Shown piece after piece: positions 35,667 through 43,924 of a stretch of 64,000 nucleotides of DNA (positions within the stretch are counted from its first letter, which is position 1; every line of letters starts with the position of its first letter). The notes under the pieces are model-generated. The model made no database searches and was not told the origin of the DNA. It worked only from the letters and a program-made list of their open reading frames with translations. This DNA is from a bacterium (GTDB taxonomy: Bacteria; Bacillota; Clostridia; Lachnospirales; Lachnospiraceae). Position numbers and translations under genes: made by a program. The stretch spans positions 143,607 to 207,606 of the forward strand of contig JAUNSO010000001.1 in the NCBI GenBank assembly GCA_030539165.1. The letters run 5' to 3'.

Positions 35667-36893
35667 ATGCCCGATTTTGGTAAATTATCTGTACAAGTTG
35701 TCTCTGCAATCGGTGCAGCGCCTGTTGAGGATGCCACCATTGCCATTTCCTATTCCGGTAATCCGGACAATACATTAGAGCAAATCACCACAAATGATTC
35801 CGGCTTTGCCGATACGATTGAGCTTCCGAGTCCACCGCTTGAGTACAGCGTCACGCCGTCCGAACCACAACCTTATTCTAACTACACACTGACCATCACC
35901 GCTCCCGGCTATCAGGAGCTCATCATCAACAGCTCCGAGATTCTGCCGGATGTCATTGCATTACAAAAGGCTCCCCTTGTGCCAATGGAAGCTCCTCCTG
36001 TCAATGATGTCATAGTCATTCCCGCCCACACCCTATATGGCGAATATCCGCCAAAGATTCCCGAGGAAGAAATCAAGCCAACAGATGAAAGCGGCGAAAT
36101 CGTATTAAGCCGTGTCGTCATCCCAGAATTCATGGTCGTTCATGACGGCAGCCCAACCGATTCGACCGCACAGAATTATTACGTCCGTTACAAAGATTAC
36201 ATCAAAAATGTAGTTTCCTCCGAAATCTACGCAACCTGGACAGAATCCACCATCTATGCAAATACCCTTGCCATCCTGTCCTTCTCCCTAAACCGTGTAT
36301 ACACAGAATGGTATCGCAATCAGGGCTACGATTTCACCATCACTTCCTCCACTGCCTTTGATCAAAAGTGGATTAATGGCAGAAACATCTACGATACCGT
36401 AGACCGCATCGTAGACACCATCTTCACAAATTATCTGTCACGCCCGAATGTCCGTCAGCCAATCTTCACCCAGTACTGCGACGGCCGCCGTGTCACCTGT
36501 CCGAACGGTCTGAGCCAGTGGGGTTCACAATCCCTCGGTGAACAAGGCTATACCCCGATACAGATCATCCACAACTACTATGGCAGTGACATGTACATCA
36601 ACACCTCTGAAGAAATCTCCGGTATCCCCGCCTCCTGGCCCGGCTATAATCTGACTATAGGCTCCAGTGGAGACAAGGTTCGCATGCTGCAGGAACAGCT
36701 AAACCGTATTGCACAGGACTACCCATCCCTAAGCACGGTCACTCCCGACGGTATCTACGGTCAAAACACCGCGAACACCGTTCGCCAGTTCCAGCGCATC
36801 TTCGGCCTCCCCGCCACCGGCATCACCGACTACAGCACCTGGTACAAGATCTCCGAAATCTACGTAGGAGTCTCCCGCATCGCCGAACCCTGA
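35667..36893 (+). CDS. SpoIID/LytB-like protein with peptidoglycan-binding domain
   Basis: 408-aa protein. An N-terminal carboxypeptidase-regulatory-like beta domain (residues 1-95), then a SpoIID-related part (VVSSEIYATWTESTIYANTLAI near 180 and GLSQWGSQSLGEQGYTPIQIIHNYYG near 275), then a peptidoglycan-binding PGB_1 domain (GDKVRMLQEQLN, TPDGIYGQNTANTVRQFQ). SpoIID is a lytic transglycosylase of spore engulfment; the catalytic Glu region (VSSE) appears kept, but I cannot confirm activity. There is no signal peptide, which would fit a mother-cell or spore-located protein. CATATAATA 30 bases upstream resembles a late sporulation -10, with low certainty. Confidence 0.8.
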   Translation: MPDFGKLSVQVVSAIGAAPVEDATIAISYSGNPDNTLEQITTNDSGFADTIELPSPPLEYSVTPSEPQPYSNYTLTITAPGYQELIINSSEILPDVIALQKAPLVPMEAPPVNDVIVIPAHTLYGEYPPKIPEEEIKPTDESGEIVLSRVVIPEFMVVHDGSPTDSTAQNYYVRYKDYIKNVVSSEIYATWTESTIYANTLAILSFSLNRVYTEWYRNQGYDFTITSSTAFDQKWINGRNIYDTVDRIVDTIFTNYLSRPNVRQPIFTQYCDGRRVTCPNGLSQWGSQSLGEQGYTPIQIIHNYYGSDMYINTSEEISGIPASWPGYNLTIGSSGDKVRMLQEQLNRIAQDYPSLSTVTPDGIYGQNTANTVRQFQRIFGLPATGITDYSTWYKISEIYVGVSRIAEP

Positions 36894-36910
36894 CATTCTG
36901 AAATGTCAAA

Positions 36911-36952
36911 AACAAGTGTATCGTTCTGTATGGACGATTCACTTGTTTTTTG
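36911..36952 (+). terminator. Rho-independent terminator
   Basis: AACAAGTGTATCGT (36911-36924) pairs with ACGATTCACTTGTT (36934-36947) with one mismatch, followed by six T. Confidence 0.85.
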
Positions 36953-36959
36953 TATTCTT

Positions 36960-37022
36960 ACAAATTATGTTGCTGACCCGGATGGAAATTTAATTGAAAT
37001 CTCATCTTTTGTTATGGAATGA
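36960..37022 (+). pseudogene. C-terminal remnant of a glyoxalase/VOC protein
   Basis: The frame encodes TNYVADPDGNLIEISSFVME followed by TGA. YVADPDGNLIEI is the typical last strand and metal-ligand Glu of vicinal-oxygen-chelate proteins. Nothing upstream in this frame continues the fold, because the terminator region precedes it. A deletion remnant is the simplest reading. Confidence 0.6.
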
Positions 37023-37038
37023 TTTTAGAGATGTGTCA

Positions 37039-37437
37039 TCATATCCACCATTCAGGGGTAATGTCACCAAGCTTGATAATTCGCTCGCTTTCATAGTCCA
37101 TTAAAATTTCAATGTCCTTGTATTTTTCAGGCATAAGCTGTACCATAAGCTCACGACATGCCCCACAAGGAGCACCACTTTTACCATTATCCATAATTGC
37201 TAAAACTTTAGCGATTTCGTTTTCGCCATTCGTAATCATATTAAAAATGGCATTGCGTTCGGCACAGATTCCGAGTGTACTACAAGTATCTATACAAACA
37301 CCAGTATAAATATGTCCACTCGCAGATAGAACAGCCGCTGCTACACCACCTGCAAGAACATACTCTGAAATTTGTCTTTCATTTTGAACAGCTTTTGCAT
37401 TGTTGTACATTTCTTCCCATATTTTATCCATAATCAT
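37039..37437 (-). CDS. Cytidine/blasticidin deaminase-like zinc protein
   Basis: 132-aa member of the cytidine deaminase superfamily. Zinc site: the C-A-E motif in GICAERNAIF and PCGACRE supply the ligands and catalytic Glu. Length and divergence (TGVCIDTCSTLG in place of GxNxENAS) put it nearer blasticidin-S deaminase and uncharacterised small deaminases than housekeeping Cdd, so the nucleoside substrate is uncertain. GGAGAG precedes the ATG. It stands alone, leftward, convergent with the SpoIID-like gene. Confidence 0.85.
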   Translation of the reverse strand: MIMDKIWEEMYNNAKAVQNERQISEYVLAGGVAAAVLSASGHIYTGVCIDTCSTLGICAERNAIFNMITNGENEIAKVLAIMDNGKSGAPCGACRELMVQLMPEKYKDIEILMDYESERIIKLGDITPEWWI

Positions 37438-37520
37438 TTACTCTCCTATAAATTTGTATAATACATTAGACATTTAATTCTTGATTTCATAACTCATCAT
37501 TTTGTATTTAAAACATTGTA

Positions 37521-37637
37521 CTATAGTTCTATAAACATGTCCATCGCAACCGACATGCCATTTGCCCATGAAAATTTCAGTAATTTCTGACAAGTGATCG
37601 AATTTACCCCTGCACTTTTTCGTCCGTTCGCCACCAT
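37521..37637 (-). other. Possible 38-codon open frame
   Basis: ATG at 37637 to TAG at 37521 encodes a peptide starting MVANGRKSAGVNSITC; AAGGACGG lies 16 bases upstream. A second overlapping frame on the same strand is also open. I do not recognise either; the stretch 37438-37664 may hold a small gene or a remnant. Confidence 0.2.
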
Positions 37638-37664
37638 ATCATCATCTGTTCCGTCCTTTAGACT

Positions 37665-39596
37665 TCAAACATGCCCCATAGTAACACGATTCCTCTGCTT
37701 CTTCAGCTTCTTATTCTCATACATCTTCTGATCCGCAATCTCTATCGCAGTCTCAATATCCACTCCATTCTCAGGATAGAGAATATGATATCCGATACTG
37801 GCATCCAGCTTATACTTCAACTCATGCTGTTCATTATATTTCTTCATTGCAAACTCTATTCTCTTGACGTATGATACCGCTTCCGGATCAGTAGCATACG
37901 GAGATATGATTACAAATTCATCACCGCCGTATCGCATAACAGCCTCACCATGGCGCTTGATATCAATCAGAATATCCGCAAAGCTCTTGATCAGATTGTC
38001 GCCCTCTTCATGTCCATATGTATCATTGACAATCTTCAGTCCGTCCAGATCCATAAATATAATCAGCACATTCTGCTTTCTCTGCAGCGTATCCTCCCAT
38101 ACCTTCCCACCGTATTTTCTAAAACCGGAACGATTGTATACACCGGTCAAGGTATCATAACACCATACACTGTCCAGCTTCTCGATCATGGTTCTCATCA
38201 AAGACTGCTTGCGGATCATCTCTATTACATTTCCGATATTCATCAGCCACGTATAGAAGATAGGAGTATCAAATGGGAAACTGCAGTTGCCCAGTATACA
38301 GAACCCAAAGCAACGGTCTCTGAAATGTACCGGAGAGACTGTATAGACCTTCTTCTCCTTGTTACTGTCCTTCAGATGCTCCATAAACCCATGAAAGTCC
38401 AATTCCATATTCTCTATATACATGCCGTTATCATAGCCCACCAGAAGCTGGATTTCGTTGCCAAAGCCTTCCCTCAGATAGGTCTGTTCACCATGTTCTT
38501 CTTTATATAGATTAAATTTATTCTCTGTATCACTGAAATCATCAATGATAAACAGATACAATTCCTCACATTTGATTTTCGGAATATACTGCTTGATGCA
38601 CTGTTTCAGCTGTGTGAAATTCTCTACACTCGTCAGATCAACCGACATACTGTTTGAGATTTCACGGTACTTTTCTTCTTTTTCCTTCTCCAGAAAGTGC
38701 CTTTTTCTGAACGTGACATTATCTACATCACTGTCACTCTTGCAGCCACAGCTCATACGAAGCTTCATCTTTGTATCAATTTTCAGTTCTCCGCCCCGGT
38801 CTGCATCTGTCATCCCATCCATCAGCTTCAAGCATGCTGCATAGCCGACCTTCTCCTGCTGACGTGCGATTGATGTGATAGATGGCACATGATAGGCTGC
38901 TGCATAGTCATCATCAAATCCGGTGATGGCGATATCCTCCGGAACTCTGATTCCCTTTTTCATCAACAATGCGCATGCACCGATGGCCATCACATCGTTT
39001 GCAGATATGATTGCCTGTGGCCTCGGTAAATCAGATGCTAAAAATTTCTCTACAGCCAGTTCACCACTTTCAGCCAGAAACGTTCCTTCCCGATAGATAC
39101 GTTCCTCCTCTACCGGAATATGATGCGCCGTTAACACATCTATATAGGCCTGTAGTCTTTGCTTCGCCTCTGCATTATCAAGAGGTCCTGAAATATAATT
39201 CAGTCTGGTATATCCATGATGTTCTATCATGTGTTCAATGATTTCACACATTGCCTTATAATTGTCAATGTAAACATTGAACATATTTGCATCTTCACGT
39301 TCAATACTGACAGCCGGGGTATGTGAATCTTCTATTCTCTTTGCAAGCCCTCTCAGCATTGTTTCAGAGCCCACGGTACTATTGATCAGAACGATCCCGT
39401 CAAAGTCTTCAAAATCAGGAAGATTGTAAATATTATATTCTCCAACATCATGCTCTACATTCTTCTCATACTTTCTGGAACACGTGAAAATAAAGGTATT
39501 CCCATTGTGTTCCGCCGTACAATCCCGAATACCTTTTGTTATCCTGCTTGCATGATCAACCGTAATCCCCGCAGATATCACTGCAATGTTCTTCAC
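37665..39596 (-). CDS. Cytosolic LacI-type sensor fused to GGDEF diguanylate cyclase
   Basis: 643-aa signalling protein. Residues 1-285 are a LacI/PBP1-like sugar-binding domain (IAVISAGITVDHASRITKGI, RPQAIISANDVMAIGACALL, ITGFDDDYAAAYHVPSITSI) but without the LacI DNA-binding headpiece. A CGC motif and a GAF-like region (about 300-465) follow, and residues 480-640 are a GGDEF domain with intact active site MRYGGDEFVII, DGLKIVNDTYGHEEGDNL before it. It should make c-di-GMP under control of an intracellular ligand, plausibly a sugar. No signal peptide or membrane helix. It lies just downstream of an oligosaccharide/peptide importer. Confidence 0.9.
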   Translation of the reverse strand: MKNIAVISAGITVDHASRITKGIRDCTAEHNGNTFIFTCSRKYEKNVEHDVGEYNIYNLPDFEDFDGIVLINSTVGSETMLRGLAKRIEDSHTPAVSIEREDANMFNVYIDNYKAMCEIIEHMIEHHGYTRLNYISGPLDNAEAKQRLQAYIDVLTAHHIPVEEERIYREGTFLAESGELAVEKFLASDLPRPQAIISANDVMAIGACALLMKKGIRVPEDIAITGFDDDYAAAYHVPSITSIARQQEKVGYAACLKLMDGMTDADRGGELKIDTKMKLRMSCGCKSDSDVDNVTFRKRHFLEKEKEEKYREISNSMSVDLTSVENFTQLKQCIKQYIPKIKCEELYLFIIDDFSDTENKFNLYKEEHGEQTYLREGFGNEIQLLVGYDNGMYIENMELDFHGFMEHLKDSNKEKKVYTVSPVHFRDRCFGFCILGNCSFPFDTPIFYTWLMNIGNVIEMIRKQSLMRTMIEKLDSVWCYDTLTGVYNRSGFRKYGGKVWEDTLQRKQNVLIIFMDLDGLKIVNDTYGHEEGDNLIKSFADILIDIKRHGEAVMRYGGDEFVIISPYATDPEAVSYVKRIEFAMKKYNEQHELKYKLDASIGYHILYPENGVDIETAIEIADQKMYENKKLKKQRNRVTMGHV

Positions 39597-39678
39597 TACT
39601 CCATCTCCGTTCTCATGAGTAAAACGTTGGTGAATGGAAAAAATTATGTATTTATTTTAATACCTGCAGGGAAAAATA

Positions 39679-39695
39679 GCAATATCAATTATTGC
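39679..39695 (-). terminator. Weak terminator after the importer operon
   Basis: GCAATA (minus strand, 39690-39695) pairs with TATTGC (39679-39684), with ATTTTT following. The stem is only 6-7 bp. Confidence 0.5.
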
Positions 39696-40526
39696 CTAAA
39701 CTGTAGATAGATCCCATTCCTCATGTATCTTTGGAACGTCTGATATCAGACGTTTTGTATACTCTGCTTTCGGATGCAGGATCACCTCATCCGCAGGGCC
39801 ATACTCCACAAACTTCCCATGCTCCATGATATACACAGAATCTGAAATAAAGTATGCCAGTCCTATATCATGCGTGATAAAGATAATTGTCATATTGATC
39901 TCATCCCTCAGCTTGAGCAGCATATCTAAAATAGTTGCTCTTGAGCAGGCGTCAATCATGGAGGTCGGTTCATCTGCCAGTAAGATCTTCGGCTTTAATA
40001 AAAATATTCTTGCAATCATCAGTCTCTGCATCTGCCCGCCGGACAGCTCAAACGGATATTTGTTTGTTAATTCCTCGAATTTCAGGTTTACAAAGCTGCA
40101 CGCCTCTGTCATCATTTCTACTTTCTTTGCATATGAAAGCGAATGTCCGCCACGCATGTTGATACAGTCTAACAGCACAGAGTCAATTTTACGAAATACA
40201 TTATAAAAAGAAAACGGATCTTGAAAAATCGCCTGAATTCCCTGCCAATACTCCTTTTTCTTTTTATGACTCTTGATATCACGCAGCTGCCCCTGAAAAT
40301 AGACATCACCCTCAGATACACTGATCAGACCCAGCAGCATTTTTGACAAGGTTGTCTTGCCAGATCCGCTTTCTCCTACGATTGAGATAATCTCTCCCTT
40401 ATAGAAATTGAAATTCACATGATCTACTGCAACCGTCTTATTGTCACCAAAGCCAAAGATCTTTGTGACATTGGTTCCGCTCAGACACAGTGATTCCTTA
40501 TTTTCTGCCTGTTTACTTTCGTTCAT
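39696..40526 (-). CDS. Opp/Dpp-type ABC importer ATPase (OppF-like)
   Basis: 276-aa ATPase: Walker [14 protein letters not shown], signature [15 protein letters not shown], Walker [14 protein letters not shown]-loop [11 protein letters not shown]. Start taken at 40526 (MNESKQ) with GGAGG 8 bases away; ATG at 40532 is equally possible. It overlaps the previous ATPase gene. Last gene of the importer. The N-terminal half lacks the long C-terminal oligopeptide domain of its partner. Confidence 0.93.
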   Translation of the reverse strand: MNESKQAENKESLCLSGTNVTKIFGFGDNKTVAVDHVNFNFYKGEIISIVGESGSGKTTLSKMLLGLISVSEGDVYFQGQLRDIKSHKKKKEYWQGIQAIFQDPFSFYNVFRKIDSVLLDCINMRGGHSLSYAKKVEMMTEACSFVNLKFEELTNKYPFELSGGQMQRLMIARIFLLKPKILLADEPTSMIDACSRATILDMLLKLRDEINMTIIFITHDIGLAYFISDSVYIMEHGKFVEYGPADEVILHPKAEYTKRLISDVPKIHEEWDLSTV

Positions 40527-41526
40527 GTTCATAGCCCTCCTTCAGTTGTTCTCTGCTCAGATAGCAACGGAACATACGATGATCATCGGTCTCTGTTTCA
40601 GCAATCCCATGCAGCATACAGGCAGGTTGTGCGTATTTGCATCTGTCCGCAAATCTGCATCCCTTGGGTGGTTTCTTCAGATTCGGAGGAGTTCCTGGTA
40701 TGGCAGTCAGCTTCGCATCGCGAAGTCCTGCCTCCGGAACAATGATGGAGCCCATCAGTCCCTTGGAATACGGGTGGATCGGGTCGAACACGATCTGCTC
40801 AGCCGTTCCCTTTTCCACAATCTGCCCTGCATACATGACCATAATGTCATCGGTAACGTTATAAAGAAGAGGTAATTCATGTGTGATAAAGATCATGGAC
40901 TTGATAAATCCCTTCTCCATCATATCACGCAGCATCTTAATAACCATTTTCTGTGATGTCACATCCAGTGCTGAGGATGGTTCATCTGCAATCAGCACTT
41001 TTGGCGACAGTATCGTAGATATTGCAATGACCACGCGCTGTTTCATGCCCCCTGACAGCTCCACCGCGTGCTTTTGCAGCACTGATTCATCAAGCCCCAG
41101 TATCTCAAATCTCTTTCTTGCCAGATCATAGATATCTATTTTAGAGGTTCTCGGCTCGTGCGCCTGTATGACATCCTCTATGAAACTGATGATTTTCTGT
41201 GTCGGATTCAGTGCGTTCATAGCAGCCTGAGGTATATAAGCGATTTCATTTCCGAGAATCGACTTTCTGACCTCGTCCGGCTTCATTCCGGATATATTTT
41301 TACCATCAATTTTGATGATACCGCTCTGATAATGAAGCGGTGAAAAGTAATATCCCATCAGAGATAATGCCAGTGTGGATTTCCCGCAGCCTGATTCTCC
41401 TGCGATTCCCAGTGACTTACCCTCTTCTATTTTCAGCGATACACCATCAACTGCATAGACATCCTCGCCAAATCTCGTGATATATTTTGTTTTTAAATTT
41501 TCTACTTCCAGCATCACTTTTCCCAT
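40513..41526 (-). CDS. Opp/Dpp-type ABC importer ATPase (OppD-like)
   Basis: 337-aa ATPase: Walker [14 protein letters not shown], signature [14 protein letters not shown], Walker [14 protein letters not shown]-loop [10 protein letters not shown]. The C-terminal oligopeptide/dipeptide domain is present ([26 protein letters not shown]), with the cysteine pattern that binds an iron-sulfur cluster in some relatives. Sits directly after the DppC-like permease gene. Confidence 0.94.
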   Translation of the reverse strand: MGKVMLEVENLKTKYITRFGEDVYAVDGVSLKIEEGKSLGIAGESGCGKSTLALSLMGYYFSPLHYQSGIIKIDGKNISGMKPDEVRKSILGNEIAYIPQAAMNALNPTQKIISFIEDVIQAHEPRTSKIDIYDLARKRFEILGLDESVLQKHAVELSGGMKQRVVIAISTILSPKVLIADEPSSALDVTSQKMVIKMLRDMMEKGFIKSMIFITHELPLLYNVTDDIMVMYAGQIVEKGTAEQIVFDPIHPYSKGLMGSIIVPEAGLRDAKLTAIPGTPPNLKKPPKGCRFADRCKYAQPACMLHGIAETETDDHRMFRCYLSREQLKEGYEHERK

Positions 41527-41538
41527 TGTCTTCTCCTC

Positions 41539-42789
41539 CTAATCCCGCAGCTGCGGATTAAATACCTGATCCAGTCCGATATTCATCAGATTCAATGAAA
41601 ATGAAATCAGTGCAATGGAAAATATAACCGGCAGGAATGCCCACCATGCACCATTCAGATGTGCGCTGTAGGTCATCGCCCAACTCATCATCAGTCCCAG
41701 TGTAGAGACCTTCGTCGTTGCAGGTCCCAATCCGATCATAGACAGCTGTGCCTCTGACAGAATACCTGAGGATATCTGCACGATCAGAGCCATCACCACA
41801 TAGGATGCCAGATATGGAAGGATATCTGTTAAAATAATACGAAACAGACTGTGTCCTGACAGCTTTGACAGATTGACATGGTCACGGTTTCTGAGCGATA
41901 TGACCTGAGAACGGACAGAACGTGTCGTCCATGGCCATGAGGTCAGGCCTATAATGGTTGCCACCAGTGTGACACCTCTGGCACTTTCACCCACGCTGTA
42001 GGAAATCAGAATCAACAGCACAAAGCTTGGAATCACCGTGAACAGATTTGTCACAAACATAATCGTATCATCCACAAATCCACCCACATATCCCGCAAGC
42101 AGTCCGAGAATCAGTCCGATCAGAGTTGCTACCGCTCCTGCTACCAGTCCGATCATCAAAGACGTTTTTGTCGCTGATGCCAGCTCCGTCAATACATCCC
42201 GGCCAAAATTATCAGTCCCCAGGATAAAGGTTCGCTTCGTTGCAATGTCCTTTGTATTCACATAGGCATTAGCCGGGATGGTTTCCGCAATGCTGATATC
42301 ACCGGTCTCAGGATCCTCTGCTGCTATTTTCAGATCTGTGTCCTCCAGAATACCATCTATCTTCTTATCCAGTCGTGCGTAATACTTTTTCTTGGAAATC
42401 AGCAGTCCGTCCTGAGCTGCATCCTTGGAATAGTATTGTTCCCACAGCCGAATCAGTCCCTCTGCATCTGTCACATCGATCTGACTGATACCGACACCTC
42501 CGAACTTTTCCAGCCAGTCTGCCATATCGGCTCTGTCTTCTACAGAAATCTTGGATTCCAGTCTGGCGCCGACATTATCCAGCTTCAGTGTATAGGTATC
42601 CGTATCCACGGTATCCGTTACTGATATGTACGTTCCGGGCTTAAAGAAATTACCCTGTCCTATCATTTCCAGTGGGTCGTCCGTCACAAATAACGGATAT
42701 ACAATCATCAGCAGCAGCAAAAATATCATGACGCAGAAGCCGCCGAGAAACTTTGACGAATGAAATATTTGTCTGATTTGATTTTTCAT
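41539..42789 (-). CDS. Opp/Dpp-type ABC permease with large extracytoplasmic insertion (DppC-like)
   Basis: 416-aa permease, about 110 residues longer than DppC/OppC. After helix 1 (FCVMIFLLLLMIVYPLFV) residues 55-185 form an extra soluble stretch (TYISVTDTVDTDTYTLKL, GLLISKKKYYARLDKKIDGI) before the usual ILGTDNFGRDVLTELA motif. The remaining helices and coupling loop follow the family. The insertion faces outside and may contact the binding protein or wall. Start at 42789 has GGGGGG upstream; an open frame reaches 42840 into the DppB-like gene. Confidence 0.9.
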   Translation of the reverse strand: MKNQIRQIFHSSKFLGGFCVMIFLLLLMIVYPLFVTDDPLEMIGQGNFFKPGTYISVTDTVDTDTYTLKLDNVGARLESKISVEDRADMADWLEKFGGVGISQIDVTDAEGLIRLWEQYYSKDAAQDGLLISKKKYYARLDKKIDGILEDTDLKIAAEDPETGDISIAETIPANAYVNTKDIATKRTFILGTDNFGRDVLTELASATKTSLMIGLVAGAVATLIGLILGLLAGYVGGFVDDTIMFVTNLFTVIPSFVLLILISYSVGESARGVTLVATIIGLTSWPWTTRSVRSQVISLRNRDHVNLSKLSGHSLFRIILTDILPYLASYVVMALIVQISSGILSEAQLSMIGLGPATTKVSTLGLMMSWAMTYSAHLNGAWWAFLPVIFSIALISFSLNLMNIGLDQVFNPQLRD

Positions 42790-42805
42790 CTCATTGTCCC
42801 CCCTT

Positions 42806-43810
42806 CTAATCCTGCTGTGCTGCTTTGATTCGCGGATCAATCACTCCGTAAATCAATTCCACAAACAAATTTGCCAACAGTACCATAATCGTTATGATGA
42901 GCGTACAGGCTGACAGCAAAGGATAATCGCGACCTGACACTGCAGATAAAATAGTGGAGCCAAGCCCCGGATAGCTGAATACAATTTCTGCTACCAGCGC
43001 CCCGCCAATCATCGTACCGATGGACATAGCCAGTCCGGTGATCTGAGGCAGCATTGCATTTCTGAATACATATCCTACTATTTTTCTGTCCTTTATACCG
43101 AGAAAGCGGCTGTATTTTACATAATCCGCATTTAATTCATAGATTGACATCGATCGCATTCCAACTGCTTGACCGCCTATGGTGATGAGTACAACAGACC
43201 AGAACGGCAGCTGATAATGCCAGATGATGGATTTAAAGAATGCCCAGCTTTGATTTGGAATCAGGTCAAAGCCATATCCGCCTCCCTTCGGAAACCAGCC
43301 GAGGTTAATTGCGAATATTGATAATAAAATAGTTGCCATACCAAAGGCAGGGATGTTGCTTACGAATAAGAAGAACGGCAGAATTGCCTTGTCGAATACA
43401 CCCTTGATATAAGCAGCTGCTGCTCCGAGCAGATTGCCCAGAAACCAGCCGACTATAATCGCCGGCAGCTGTAATGCTATCGTCCATAGGACTGATGATT
43501 TGATAATGTCTGATACAGGTCGCGGGTATTGGCTAAATGATACACCAAAATCTCCTCTGACCGCATTTTTTACAAAAGTAACGAACTGTGTCATGATTGG
43601 CTCATTGACACCGAATTTTTCAATATAATCTTCATAAACCTTTTGAATTGCCGTACTGTCTGTCATGCCCTGTATGGCTCTGGCTGCTATACCAGATACC
43701 GGATCACCCGGCATCAGTCTTGGAAGTACAAAGTTCAATACGACCGCGACGATAAAAGTAATAAAATACCAGACCAGCTTGTTGGTATAATACTTTTTTA
43801 ATCCTTTCAT
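42806..43810 (-). CDS. Opp/Dpp-type ABC permease (DppB-like)
   Basis: 334-aa permease with helix 1 [26 protein letters not shown] and the DppB pattern [20 protein letters not shown]; the coupling helix is near [24 protein letters not shown]. Length is typical. It heads the transporter core genes after a strong hairpin that separates it from the binding-protein gene. Confidence 0.94.
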   Translation of the reverse strand: MKGLKKYYTNKLVWYFITFIVAVVLNFVLPRLMPGDPVSGIAARAIQGMTDSTAIQKVYEDYIEKFGVNEPIMTQFVTFVKNAVRGDFGVSFSQYPRPVSDIIKSSVLWTIALQLPAIIVGWFLGNLLGAAAAYIKGVFDKAILPFFLFVSNIPAFGMATILLSIFAINLGWFPKGGGYGFDLIPNQSWAFFKSIIWHYQLPFWSVVLITIGGQAVGMRSMSIYELNADYVKYSRFLGIKDRKIVGYVFRNAMLPQITGLAMSIGTMIGGALVAEIVFSYPGLGSTILSAVSGRDYPLLSACTLIITIMVLLANLFVELIYGVIDPRIKAAQQD

Positions 43811-43842
43811 AAAATCACCTCATTCTTCCTCGCTTCTTTAGA

Positions 43843-43884
43843 AAAGCGGTCATGCCTTGATACATTTTGGAACATGACCGCTTT
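43843..43884 (-). promoter_or_regulatory. Intercistronic hairpin between binding-protein and permease genes
   Basis: Perfect 12-bp arms AAAGCGGTCATG (43843-43854) and its complement (43873-43884), loop 18, followed on the minus strand by TTTTCT. It probably works as a partial terminator or 3' stabiliser, allowing more binding protein than permease. Confidence 0.75.
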
Positions 43885-43924
43885 GGGTTGTTTTACTAGA
43901 ATCCTGTTATTTTATCAAACCGGA

